Source: Viola odorata (Eukaryota; Streptophyta; Magnoliopsida; Malpighiales; Violaceae). From it: a stretch of DNA of 64,000 nucleotides. Shown piece after piece: positions 12,101 to 22,602 of this stretch (positions are counted from its first letter, which is position 1; each line of letters begins with the position of its first letter). Position numbers and translations under genes: made by a program. The stretch lies in NCBI GenBank assembly GCA_963691705.1, contig OY829537.1, forward strand, positions 61,666,304 to 61,730,303. The letters run 5' to 3'. The notes under the pieces were generated by a model that was not told the DNA's origin, searched no databases, and worked only from the letters and a program-made list of their open reading frames with translations.

Positions 12101-13046
12101 GTAGAAGCACTAGTTTGCACTCAAGATTGGTTGAGAGCACCAACTTATGAGTATCATTGTACGACTGAAGAGGCGCTCAAAGAGGTTGATGAGCTTGAGA
12201 AAGGTAATATTTAAATTTACATTTTTTTAGCTATGAATTACTTTTTTACTATGTGATTAATTCTAATTTTCTATTAATTACAGACTTTGCGGACATTAAC
12301 TTTGCACCTTCCGTGGTAGATATTATCTCATGACCGCTCAAATTACTAACTTGTAAGTAACTCCAACCATTTATTGAGTTTGTTGTTGTTCACTATGAAA
12401 TGCATTACATTATCTAATTGAGAGTAGTTGTTGGTGATTGATTTGAAATTATTTTTTGTTTTTGACTCAGAAAATGCCAATTTTGGAGGTGATTTAGCAA
12501 GTAAGATGTGGTATTGAATCTTGCTCAAGGTCTGTTTAGTTTGCTCCTTTCGTTTTTAGCAGTCAACATTTTCTTGTCAACAAATTTACTAGCGAGCATA
12601 ATGACTTGATATTAATTGTTGAGTTGTGAGAATTTGATGGATTCTATCTAGCATGTTTTAATGGTAATTTGATGGAATTAATTGTTTTATTGGCTACTGT
12701 GGAATAAATCTATTTCAATGTTGTTTGGTAATTTGATGGAATTAATTGTTTTTTTTATGGAACAAAAATGCTGGAATTAATTTGATTCAGTGAGCATTTG
12801 ATGGAACAAAAATGCTGGGCGGCCCGTTAAAAGGTTGGGGGCCCATTGTAATTTTTTTTTTTATAATTCAAAAAAAAAAATAGTAACGGGCCGGAACCGG
12901 AACCGGCCCGTTAAGAACCGGAAATTTTGGAACCGAACCATAACATTTCGGTCTGGTCCTGTTCTACCGTAATTGGAACCGTAAATTACCGGTTTGGTCT
13001 GGGTTTAGCCCCAAAACCGGACCAAACCGGCCTGTGTTCACCCCTA
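9146..13046 (+). mobile_element. hAT transposon remnant inserted in the Athila 3' region, 5' terminus missing
   Basis: It contains a BED-finger hAT transposase gene with a 5' intron. The right end carries subterminal CCGGTT/AACCGG-rich repeats at about 12885-13030 and finishes with CCTGTGTTCACCCCTA (13031-13046), the complement of a hAT-like TAGGGGTGAACAC terminus. I could not find the matching left terminus, or any CCGGTT cluster, between 7836 and 9250. The left end therefore appears deleted or replaced by the AT-rich array. The left border given is approximate. Confidence 0.75.
10101..12333 (+). pseudogene. hAT-family transposase with BED zinc finger, one frameshift and two stops
   Basis: The first in-frame ATG after a likely splice acceptor (TTTTTGTATAG ends near 10065) is at 10101. 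The BED finger lies around 10240-10380 (VWDHVSEF, CNFCRK, AIRKHL). The catalytic region has LTTDTWTS at about 10685-10710 and TVDNASSND near 10895. A one-base slip in the A run at 10926-10932 moves the rest to another frame (HMRCVAHIMN, TRWNSTYLMLE, LDPRYKLDYV). The C-terminal dimerisation region reads RDVLAI, then TAG at 12014-12016 and TAA shortly after, then ESAFSCGGRILDDFRSSLS. A last intron (12204-12283, GT-AG) leads to the stop at 12331-12333. The enzyme would cut and paste the element. This copy cannot. Confidence 0.88.
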
Positions 13047-13587
13047 TTACTCACCATTTCTCTTTTTTCCCGGCCAAGGAATCCCTCAAACCAGTTAGTT
13101 ATCTTTCTTCTCCCTCTCTTTTTTGTTTCCTTTTCTTTTCCTTTTATTTTCTCTTTTGTCACATCTTTTCTTCATTTCTCTAAACCCATCCGTTCCCTTT
13201 TCTCTTCCTCTCTTTTTCATGATGCAAAGTTCCTTTTCGATTGTTAGATTGCCCAAGCATGTGTACTACGTATTCGGATTGATATGCAAGCTATGTTTTG
13301 TGCTGTGCTATCTGCATTTTGAGTGACTAAACACATAACTTTGTTTGCGAGTGAGAGCATAAACACATTTCTGGTGAGGATTGCTAGTGGCTAGCCCTGA
13401 TGTTGAAAAGTTCTACCTTTGGGATCGTTATCCCTCTGGTTTAATGCAGGTGTGCATCCAGGCAGGAAACGTCTTATCGAGGTCTCGACAATTGATTGGT
13501 TTGATCGTTCCAGTGCTATGGTCGATTGTGTTTATGCTTTGGGGATGTTTTTAGTTTTGAGAATGCTCGAGGGCGAGCATGGGGTAG
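13047..13587 (+). other. Athila 3' untranslated region after the hAT, with polypurine tract
   Basis: A CT-rich stretch (13060-13220) is followed by non-coding sequence. GAGGGCGAGCATGGGGTAG at about 13569-13587 directly precedes the TG that I take as the 3' LTR start, and is the best polypurine-tract candidate. Confidence 0.55.
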
Positions 13588-15024
13588 TGTAGGGATATTC
13601 GATAGCATGTATTTTATGCATGATTTTCCCTTCATTCTCACCTTGATTTATGGCATGATACTGCTAATTTGCTCTTGTTTCCATCTTTATCGCAGATCAA
13701 GGCCAAGAAGGAGAAATATGCGAAAAGACATACTTTTTGGGCGATTTCTGTGGACTTCAAGCTTCAAGACTATTGTCGAGGTCCGGACACTGCTTTTGCC
13801 ATCGAGGCCTCATCGTGGATTATATCATCGAGCCCTTGCCGGGCCAAAAGCACCAATTCCACGTGTCTTCTCTCCAAGGCCCCCACGTGTCCTTCTGACG
13901 CATTTCAGAGAGCTCTTCGCGGATCCCCAGGAATATTCCCTTTTGCCATGTTTGGGACGTCCCACTTGGAGGAGCATGCACTCCTTGTGTTGTACTTCTC
14001 TTAGCTAGCAATTTTGTCCCTTAGTGGAGTGTTGGGATATATATACTCCTTAAGTGCTAGGGTTTTGGGGAGGATATCATAGACACTCACTCTTAGATTA
14101 ATTCCAGTAGCTTTCTTTTAGGGTTATTAGTTTTTGGGACTTGTTCCTCCCTCTTCTCTCCACAACCGCTGACTCCAAGCTTTGTAACAAGCTAGACATT
14201 AATCAAGTTTTTCTTCTTCAACTCTCTTTTATTTTTGTTATGCTATTTCTTTACATTGCTTGTTTATCTCCTAACATGAGTGGCTAAAACCCACATTCTT
14301 CGTAAAGGTGCTTGATCGGTTGCTTGGGTAGATTCGAGGCCTAAACGCTCTTAACATGTTCTCCTTGTTATATTTGGTTGCTTGTCATTTTATTTCCATT
14401 TTTGCTTAGGGTGATTTGAGGCCTGATCATATTTTAATCGTCCCTTTGTGATTATTGTCATACCTTGCAGTGATAGCTAGCGTGAGACTGTCGGGTAAGT
14501 GTAGACAACTAGATTGGTGTTCTCGGGTAGATCTGGGTTCATCCGTCTAGGTCATGCAACTGGTTAGAACATGACCCCTATAACACGTATGTAGCGTTAG
14601 AACGGTAAACCTTTGTGCCAATGACTATCGATCCCTCGATGCAACCAAAGAAAGCCCTTTACTGAGTTCCCTTCTCCTTGATTTATTATCTCTGATTATT
14701 AATCTGATTGTTTAATTCACATTTTACTTCACCTCTGACCTTTGTTATTATTTTCTTATCGTGACCTCGATTATCACCTTTAATAGTTATAATTGTTAGC
14801 TCTAATCACTCTCTTAGTTGACTTGGTTAACCTATAACCCCCTCCCCCCTTCCCCCCCTTGTTGTCTCGATTCTGTGCATTTTCACCTCTGTCATACAAT
14901 CGAGGGCTTGATCTTAGTTCTCTCAATCTCTTTGGTTCGACCCTGTTACCGCTTTAAAGAAATTAGTTTGTGCATCTAGGCCTCTGGAATTATATTAGTT
15001 TTGACCCATTTCGACGGCGAGTCA
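13588..15024 (+). repeat. Athila 3' LTR
   Basis: Starts TGTAGGGATATTCG after a purine-rich tract and ends GACGGCGAGTCA, matching the 5' LTR tail at 1-141. A TATATATA promoter-like box sits at about 14037-14046. The start is inferred from the polypurine tract and from alignment with the related solo LTR at 19065. The 5-bp flank after it is ACCTC. The left flank is outside the window. Confidence 0.75.
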
Positions 15025-16525
15025 ACCTCCGCCACCACCTTCCTCTTCCTCCATCACCACTACCTCCCTTCTCCTCCACCACTCCCACCACCACCTTCGT
15101 TCTCCTTCACCCACCACACTAACAACATCCGTTGTCCGACCACCTCCCTCCTCTTCCTCCACACTAACAACATCCGTTGTCCGACCACCTCCCTCCTTCT
15201 CCTCCACACAACAACAACTGCCGCCCAACCACCTCACCACCACTGTCATCCACACCACCACCACCCCTACAGATCCACACCATGTTACTTCACCTTCGGT
15301 CAGATCTAGCACCATCTCGTCACCTAACAACCACCAAAGACCACCGACCTCCATGGCCACCAGACTAACCAAAGATGAAGTTGTCAGGGCGTAAGGACCA
15401 GATCTGACACTGTCAATGGTTCCATGCTCCAAATCTATGAGGATGATGCAAGGGACGAAATGATTTGCATGCGAGAAGGTGGAAATGGGGATAACGGAGG
15501 AGGAGAGGATTTGGGGCGAGGAGGAAAGAGATGATTTCTTTATTTTAGTGATAAAATTAAATATTAAATTGATCATATGCAGCATGTGTCGTAGAGGCTG
15601 GCCACATAGCGATTTAGGATATGGTATGTGTAGATCTAGATCTGGGAAGTGAGATTTGTTGTTAAAATTGGAGGAGATGAGTTTTATTTTCTGGATAAAA
15701 AAAAGATGATGAAGATCTTCTCTTGGTATGATATGATTAGCCATAGAGGTATCGAGTTCAAGGTAGTGGCCATGGAGATTGTCTTAGGAATGAAGAAGAA
15801 AGGAAGGTTACTGGACTTTTTTTTGGGATATTAGAAAAACCAAGATAAAAGAAGAGAGTAATAGAAAAGAAAAGAAAATAAGAAAAAATGCATGTTGTTT
15901 AATATCTCAATTTTAACTTTTTTTATTATTATTTTCTTGATACATAAAACCGGGAATAGCCAGTCAAATGCTATCAACCGGTCAAAATGCGATTAATTAC
16001 TTCAGAAAAATAGTTGAAGGGAGGTGTTTTGCGCGTTTTTCGGTTCAGGGGAGGTGTTTGTTTTTCACGGTTAGTACACGAGGCCTAAAAACTATTACCC
16101 CTTTCTTAAATGGATTGATTAACTCTATGAATTAATTAATAGAACCAAATCATGGAGTTTTTCATTTACACTGAGATGTTTGTTTGCTTGTTTTCGTGAC
16201 TTGATCAGAAAGCTTTTGTGAGTTCGACTTGAGTCGTAAGGTAACATTTGTATTCACCAAGCAAGTAGGTGGGTACGAGTGTTATACACTTCATAGGTAG
16301 GTTATCATTGTGTTCACTTTTAAATGGATACAAAATACCCTCTCTTTCTGATACTTTAATGGAGTTCTCTCTCTTCCTCTGTTTAATTAAAATGTTTCTC
16401 TCTCTTCCTACTTAATAATTACTTAGAAGAAAAAAAAAGTGCAAATGCTATTAACATGTGTTGTTGTGTTTTTATTTTTGGCGAAAAAAATAATATATTC
16501 ATAAACAATCTTGTTGACACTCATC
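15025..16525. other. gene-poor region with CCACC-rich low-complexity DNA
   Basis: 15030-15300 is a CCACC/CCTCC-rich tract with a direct repeat around AACAACATCCGTTGTCCGAC (about 15121 and 15166). The open frames on both strands here follow from the biased composition. 15540-16500 is AT-rich with no ORF or element ends that I recognise. Confidence 0.5.
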
Positions 16526-17059
16526 ATGGAAAGAATCGACTATTGGGAAGATTCTCAATTCGGCTCTATGGTTGAATTTGATGATTCCATGAACATGGTG
16601 GTTTGCGATTCCATTGGAATCGGGGAAGAGGCCGCGGATGCGATGATTGAGGCTTCCGGCGATGTGATGGAGGTAATCGTGGAGGATTCAGGCGAGGTTG
16701 TTGCCTTAATTGTGGAGGATTCCGGCAATGAGATGGCGGCTATCGTTGAGGATACCTACTGTGATGATTGGGATATGGCTTCAGGTGCCGTTGTCGCGGG
16801 TTCCGACAGGAAATTGGAGCCTATCGTGGATTTTAGGAGTGTGAAGACCAGGGTATCTGATTCACGACCCAAAGTTATCCATGACTTTGACCTGAAGGAA
16901 CCCTCTAGTGAGGAGAAATCATTGGCAACCAAGTACAAAGGAGAAAGAGATTTCGACCTCAACAAACTCCTAATTGCAGGTATATTTCGGTTGACGGATC
17001 CAAGCTGGGAACCAGACTTCATTGAAATGTTGCGTCTCCTACTCCCATCTTTCTATTGA
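16526..17059 (+). CDS. small acidic protein of unknown function
   Basis: A 177-residue ORF from the ATG at 16526, chosen over an upstream non-ATG extension, to TGA-region stop 17057-17059. I do not recognise the family. The N-terminal half is strongly acidic and contains imperfect copies of an I/L-VEDSG unit at about residues 56-85 (VIVEDSGE, LIVEDSGN, AIVEDT). The C-terminal half is more basic, with two similar short motifs (HDFDLKEP and RDFDLNKLL), and ends in a hydrophobic FIEMLRLLLPSFY. There is no signal peptide or membrane segment. The DFDL-type motifs loosely resemble EAR repressor motifs, but the match is not exact. The ORF is uninterrupted and bounded by AT-rich DNA, which supports a real gene. 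It converges with the ORF at 17615-17980. Confidence 0.45.
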   Translation: MERIDYWEDSQFGSMVEFDDSMNMVVCDSIGIGEEAADAMIEASGDVMEVIVEDSGEVVALIVEDSGNEMAAIVEDTYCDDWDMASGAVVAGSDRKLEPIVDFRSVKTRVSDSRPKVIHDFDLKEPSSEEKSLATKYKGERDFDLNKLLIAGIFRLTDPSWEPDFIEMLRLLLPSFY

Positions 17060-17614
17060 TTAAGCCGAAGGATTAGTGTTGTTGCTTTGTTGATGAACAT
17101 TACTGTAATGTGGATGTAAATAGGATGCTTGTACATTTTTTGGGTTATGGTAGCAAGGGAATTATGTATTGGCAGTTTAGTTGCAATTCTGAGATTTCCA
17201 TGTTTGGAAAAAAGATTCTCAATTAATATATGACTCTGTTTCGATTATGTATTGAGAGTTTAGATTCAATTTAGTTGCAATGAATCTCTTTCGACCAATA
17301 ATCTTTGTATGATCAATTCTTTGTGATCTAGTTGTATCAAAGATCTCTATTTCAGGATGGTTTGCTATTCAATTTTTTTGTGCTCTGTACGTGGTTAATG
17401 TCACTTTTTATAGCCAAAATTTGTATTATGTTTGCTGGATTATGACTGGAAATATTTAACCATTTCAAACAAACATTATGGCAAATCAAAAGACAATGAG
17501 AACAGGGTAAATAACAGAAACATAAAGCTAGTTTAGTTTTTCTTCAATCCAAGTACATAACACTTGGATTGGATTTTAGGAAGGAAGGAGACAGGTAAAG
17601 TACACGAACCCTAA
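17060..17614. other. intergenic region between two convergent small ORFs
   Basis: AT-rich, with no ORF or repeat that I can support. Presumably it holds the 3' untranslated ends of both flanking ORFs. Confidence 0.5.
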
Positions 17615-17980
17615 CTAATCAGAGGTTGGAATGCCTGGTATAGCATTCGCAAACCTGTTAAGTTCAACATTTGCAGCCCTAACAGAAATAAGTGTCATAT
17701 TTATCACATCTCTCTTGTGCTCTAAATGAGCAATTGCAATAGTCAGATGTGTGATAGACTTACCATATGCCTCAACTGCAGTCAGGGACAATCCCTCATG
17801 CTCCTCATCCTCATAGATGTCATCCTTCCTATCTTTTAGATCCTTCAATCTCTCAGTCAACTCATGGATGTCTTGGTTGGTTTGTAACACCTTGTGTTCA
17901 AGCTGGACAATGTCATCCTCCAGATGAGTAGACATTAGGCCCACACAATTGAGGAGTTCAACCTTGTAGTCACGTTCCAT
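17615..17980 (-). CDS. small coiled-coil protein of unknown function
   Basis: A 121-residue ORF, ATG at 17978-17980, stop at 17615-17617. Heptad-like spacing of hydrophobic residues runs from about residue 20 to 110 (DIVQLEHKVLQTNQDIHEL, LTERLKDLKDRKDDI, ITHLTIAIAHLEHKRDVI), so a mostly helical coiled coil is likely. A strongly acidic DDIYEDEEHEG turn lies near the middle. No catalytic motif, signal peptide or membrane segment is visible, and I do not recognise a family. A TATAAATA box on the same strand about 105 bp upstream supports transcription. It is convergent with the 16526-17059 ORF across about 555 bp of AT-rich DNA. Confidence 0.45.
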   Translation of the reverse strand: MERDYKVELLNCVGLMSTHLEDDIVQLEHKVLQTNQDIHELTERLKDLKDRKDDIYEDEEHEGLSLTAVEAYGKSITHLTIAIAHLEHKRDVINMTLISVRAANVELNRFANAIPGIPTSD

Positions 17981-18084
17981 GGTTAAAGACCTACAAATAA
18001 ATTGAAACAGAGCAAAGGAGACAATAAGTAGGGATAAGGAAATTGTGGAAGTTTAGGGTTGATGATACTGTTATGAATGGAAAG

Positions 18085-18092
18085 TATTTATA
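18085..18092 (-). promoter_or_regulatory. TATA box candidate for the coiled-coil ORF
   Basis: TATAAATA read on the - strand, about 105 bp upstream of the ATG at 17980 and inside CTATAAATAC context, a normal plant spacing. Confidence 0.4.
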
Positions 18093-18212
18093 GAGGTGAA
18101 TTAGGGTTACAAAGAGTTATGTTAACGGGTGCAATTGAATTGGTGCAACGGTGGAACGTCCCAATGGTTGGGAATGTAAAAAGGTTTTGGAAATCACAGA
18201 AATCTCTTTCTT

Positions 18213-18311
18213 GTTGCAGTTGCAATACAATTCGTCTCTTGGTGTGTTGCAGTTGCAATACAACCTTTCTCTTTGTGTATTGCAGTTGCAATACAATCCT
18301 TCTCTTGATAG
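18213..18311. repeat. 33-bp tandem repeat, three copies
   Basis: GTTGCAGTTGCAATACAA followed by a TCTCTT-containing spacer, starting at about 18213, 18246 and 18279. It lies just upstream of the coiled-coil ORF's TATA candidate. Because 33 is a multiple of three, open frames pass through it on both strands; I do not regard them as genes. Confidence 0.8.
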
Positions 18312-18429
18312 ACAAGAAAACCTTGATTACATGCATTGTGCAGTAAAATTCTAATCCAATAGTAGCTTTATGGAACATGCAAACCTTTCTCCAGCAATAC
18401 ATGCAACATATCTAACAAGATATTTTCAT

Positions 18430-18650
18430 TGCACAAAAATTAACCATTGTAAACAAAGGAAATAGGATTTACCATTGCATTCAAACCAAACAATAACTTA
18501 CCATTGCATTCTAACAAAACAGAGCTATCCATTGCATTCAAACAAAACAGATCATAATTATCCATTGCATTCACACATAACTGAATTGAAACATACCAAA
18601 CAAACGAAACAGAATTGTCCATACCATTCACACATTACTTAATTATCCAT
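18430..18650. repeat. degenerate short tandem repeat
   Basis: About five diverged copies of a unit around CCATTGCATTCAAACAAAACAG, spaced 30-40 bp. The rest of 18312-19064 is AT-rich and shows no gene. Confidence 0.65.
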
Positions 18651-19064
18651 AGGATTTTAACTAAACAAAATTTTGAATTTGTCTACTCATTTTTTATGCA
18701 CATATCATACGAGAAAGAGCATACTATGTTTGCATTTGTCCTACATAAAGTGACATCATACAACATTAGTAACAGAAGCAAACAAAGATTGATCTATCTG
18801 AATTTACATTGAGTCCTACCATATACTCCATATCAAAATCAACAAATTAATTTCTATAGGCCTAACAGAATTAACAAACTAATTACTTAATTTGCTAAAA
18901 AATTAACCAATCCTAGTTTGCACTCTTAACCCAAAAAAAAAACCTGCCAAGGTATTCAACAACAATCTTGAACTCTATATCTTGAAATAGAATTAATAAT
19001 GCAGTGTCAATAGCAATGATGAGGCAAATATTGTTGATTCCAAAAAATAGAAATTATTGTCTTA

Positions 19065-20627
19065 TGATAGAGTGTATTTTGTGCACATTTTCATCTTCAT
19101 TTTCACTTTTTATTCTAGCTTGATACTGCTGATTTGCCCTTATTTTCATCATTTTTGCAGTTCTGGGTTAGAAGAGAGAAAGATGCAAAAAGACGCGCTA
19201 TTTGGATGAAATCTCGTGGAACCCAAAGCGTTAAGGCCTATTCTCCCTGTTGTCGAGCCCTGGATGCAAGCCGTGCCGTCTAGCCTTGGACCCGCATTGG
19301 AGTCATCTGGAGCCGTATTTTGCCTGAGACTCACTGCCGCACTTGCAGATATTTCCAAGGACGCGTGAAGAAAAGATCCATGCGGGATTCCTTCCAGATC
19401 CCTTTTTGGCTACCCTAAGAATATTCCTTAGGGCACACACGCTCCCTTGTACCTCCCTCTTAGCTGTCTTTTATCTTTTTGTGAGCTAAGAGGGTATTTA
19501 AACCTTAGTTTTAGGGTTTTCTAGGACATCGAACATTATTATCATCATATCATTTTGGGGGCAACTGCTCACCTACTTTCTTCTTTAGTCTTCTTGGGAT
19601 TTGTCACTCCCTTTTGTAGCCGCCGTCGGTGTCAACTCTTCAAACCGGAGCTTTAGCTCCGGCCGATATTTATTGAGTTTTCATTTTCTTTATCATGTTC
19701 TTTCCTTTTATGCTTTACATTAAATCTGTCTTTTTATTTATGAGCATGAGCGGCTAAGCTCATACTCTTAGCAAGGGTGTTTTAAGGGTTGTAAAAGGAT
19801 AGTCAAGAGGCCAAATCGTGCTTTACATATTCTTATTGTTGTATTTGTTTGCTTGCCATTTTCATTGTTAGATCTAGTTGGTTTCATTAGGAGCTTGATC
19901 ACCTGCTAGTTTACCTTCTTAGATCTCTGTCATTTCTTTAGTTATAACTAACGGGAAGCCTTAGAATAGAGTAGACACTAGACGGATTGCCATTAACTCG
20001 GTCCATTCTGTCTAGGGCAAGTGAGTGGTTAAGGTGGTGTCGCGAGTCTGGCAAGCTGAGAGGTATCTCACCCTAGACGTGTCTTTCCTCCTCTTAATGG
20101 GCCTGTGAGTATTACCTCCCCGCCTCGTGCCTGGGAGGACGACGCAACGTCAAGGCTACCTCATATGTGAAAACGGGGGTAGCTTCTCTTACGAAGGAAA
20201 GTAGGGAGCCTAAGTGTACCTGACCCCTATAGCATGTCTATGACATAGGAATAGAATATTTGTGCGTCGATGACTAACTAGGCCTCGACGCAACCCAAGA
20301 TAATCCCTTGCTAAGATTTTTCCTTATTGATTTAATCTCATTTATTTCTCATTTATTTTATTTATGATTGTTATCGTTATTGTTTTTATTAATTTTGTTC
20401 TTGTAGCTGTCTAGACCTCGACATCTTTTGGTTGACTTTTTTGACCAACAAACACCCCCCCCCCCCCTTGGGTTATTGTTTTGTGCATTTATTCCTGTCA
20501 CACATCTAGGGTAAGACTCATCCTTCAATCTCTGTGGTTCGACCCTGTTACCACTATTTGCAAATTAATTTGTGCATCTAGGCATCAGGATTTAATATTA
20601 TTTTTGACCCGTTTCGACGGCGAGTCA
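19065..20627 (+). mobile_element. solo LTR of an Athila-related gypsy element
   Basis: Begins TGATAGAGTGTATTTTG and ends GACGGCGAGTCA. It is flanked by perfect 5-bp duplications TCTTA at 19060-19064 and 20628-20632. Its start and end align with the LTR at 13588-15024 (for example the GATACTGCT segment near the start and GGTTCGACCCTGTTACC near the end), but the middle differs, so it is a related family. A TATTTAAA box lies near 19495 and a C run at 20454-20467. No internal region remains, so it arose by recombination between the two LTRs of a former full element. Confidence 0.88.
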
Positions 20628-20822
20628 TCTTACATGGTAAAGGTAGAAGATGAGCAGCAGTAGTTGCTAGGATAACTGGATCACAAGACAATATGGAAGG
20701 AAGCAACCCAAGCCTAGCCAGCTGTTTCTTTTTCATGTTAGAGATTCTATACGCATTGGAACCCGTAATTTTCAAAATCTCTATCATGCATGACTAGAGA
20801 GTGATGAAAATGCTATTAGCCT

Positions 20823-22238
20823 TCACATCAGAAAATTCAAAGTATGCTTTTTTTTTACAGCTTCCACCAATTGATCTAGATTGTTTGCACATTTCTTTTC
20901 TTGCAAAGATTGAATAGCTCTAAAAAATCCTAGATCAAGAACATTTAAATCAGGGGAATTAGGAGGTTGACACAACAACTTAATATTCAATCCTACATTC
21001 TCCACTGCAGCTAAGAAATCAATATCATCCTCATGGATATGTGTCTTTGCATTATCCTGTTGGATGATATTTAGATCCATGAGGCTATCCATCGTCCATT
21101 TGTCCTTAATGGTAGGTAAAATCTGTTGAATCATGAACTGTATAATGACTCTCCTATCTATTTTTGTTATGGGCTTCACTTCTCAGGTTCCAGCAATCCT
21201 ATTTGAACTGGACCTCATAGCAGCAACCTTAGTCACCAATGGAAATACTCCAATCCTACCATCAAATGTACAATTCCCATCAGAGTCATATCTAGGCCTA
21301 GCAACATCTACAAGGAACATAATCTTAGGAATAAAATTAGTACTTTTGATGGTTCTTACAAGTTCATCTTCATTAGGGAGGAGGCAGTACATCTGGACCT
21401 TCCTAGTCGTTTGAAACAATTTCTCATCTATATGAACCACATTTTCCATGTCGTAGAAAGAATTTGCTGCTGGAAGTGAGGTTGGATCAATCAATGAAAG
21501 ACACCGTCGAACCCTTTGCACACAATTTCCCTCTGTCAATGTTGGTTTGATGGAATTACTATGGCGCTTCAACTCTCCAGTTTTCAATTTGGAGTGCAAA
21601 AATGACTTCAAAACACCCAAAGCAGAGGCAAGAGACTTTAGGGTTGTTCTATCCCTTAAAGGAATATCCCTAATTTTCTGGAAGTCAAATTCAATCCTTT
21701 TTCTGCCACAATTCTTAACTTTGCAAAGAGAAACATTGTGGTTGATGGAGTCCCTTCCCCTTTTCCAAAGCCAATGGATTGATCGAATATGCACATTGAA
21801 AATCTCTGCAACTTCCCCTGTTGTGGTTTCTTCTTCAGCTTTCCATTGACACTTCTTTGTAGAAGCATATTATAGGCTACGACTCTGTCCTCAGGATAGA
21901 GATCTCTTCTTCGCCGATTTGGACTTACCATTAACAATATAACATCATTGCAATTGAGATGAATTTTACAACTTAACATTTCAACCATACTACTGTAAGA
22001 TGAAAAACTAAACCTTGAACCCCAATGTTAGGTACTGAGTTTTCATTCACGTCTGACAAATCTTCATGGATTTCGTCCAGATGTTGCGTATAGGAGGACA
22101 TTTATTTTGCTTCTTCTAAATTGGCTTCATCCTCATTTCGGCCGGGTAATTCTAGGCCTTCATTAACAAACTCGAAGTCTGAGAGTGGTGTTGGATGGAA
22201 TTGAAATAAATTGAGAGGATCGAATTGATTATCTTCCA
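20823..22238 (-). pseudogene. mariner-like transposase with frameshifts and stops
   Basis: The likely start is the ATG near 22238 (MEDNQFDPLNLFQFHP), an N-terminal extension usual in plant mariners. Stops interrupt 22000-22110. The DNA-binding part (EDRVVAYNMLLQRS, IHWLWKRGRDS) and the region to about 21183 are mostly open but change frame near 21790. Catalytic Asp 1 is in HIDEKLF at about 21420, Asp 2 in IQQDNAKTH at about 21055, and Asp 3 in LNVLDLGFF at about 20945. I count exactly 39 residues between Asp 2 and Asp 3, the plant DD39D signature. A stop at 21180-21182 separates the two main blocks. The triad is kept but the gene is broken. Confidence 0.87.
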
Positions 22239-22600
22239 TTGTTCTTTCGCGAAATAAATTTGATCAGAAATTGTGGAGCTCTAGAGACTGAGGAAGATGG
22301 GTGGGAATATGGACAGATCGAGTGAGAAATCATTGTTAACTACTCTAGCTCTAAAAGTTTCAAATTTAGGCGAAAACAATTTAAAACTTCAATTGAATGA
22401 TTTAAAAATTTAGGAGGGATTAGGGTTCAAATTTAGGAAACGTTGGCGCGAAGGAAGAGCAAACGTAAAGTTTGAGTAGTGGTAGTGTCGTAAATACACA
22501 GATTAGTGAAGGGGCATTTTTGTAATCCAACGAAGCACATAGTGTCTCCTTAATCTGTGTGCTCGTCCTCCAAACGACACACTTTGGAGGACGGAGGGAG
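20823..22600 (-). mobile_element. plant mariner-like element (DD39D), one terminus recognised
   Basis: A transposase pseudogene on the - strand with its 5' terminus at 22600: read from that end it starts CTCCCTCCGTCC, the Stowaway/plant mariner terminus, flanked by TA at 22601-22602. The 3' terminus was not found between 20633 and 20823, nor left of the solo LTR, so that side seems truncated. The left coordinate is the end of the coding remnant. Confidence 0.8.
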
Positions 22601-22602
22601 TA

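Larger units (their letters stand above)
1..15024 (+). mobile_element. Athila-type Ty3/gypsy LTR retrotransposon, decayed, 5' LTR cut by window edge
   Basis: The order is LTR tail, primer binding site, gag, protease, reverse transcriptase/RNase H, integrase, env-like ORF, long 3' untranslated region and 3' LTR. The last ~140 bp of the 3' LTR closely match the first 141 bp of the window, which marks that stretch as the end of the 5' LTR. Athila is indicated by the tRNA-Asp-like primer site, the ITLRSG motif after gag, the DLGAGINVMP protease motif, the absence of a chromodomain, and an env-position ORF of the plant transposon protein type. All coding parts carry frameshifts and stops, so this is an old, immobile copy. 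Its 3' untranslated region was enlarged by AT-rich tandem repeats and a hAT insertion (about 8388-13046). Confidence 0.9.

Noticed and set aside
15022..15744. Open frame of about 240 codons on the - strand, Gly/Val/Trp-rich
   Set aside because: It is the complement of a CCACC-rich low-complexity tract. The text shows no domain and the same stretch is open on the + strand too.
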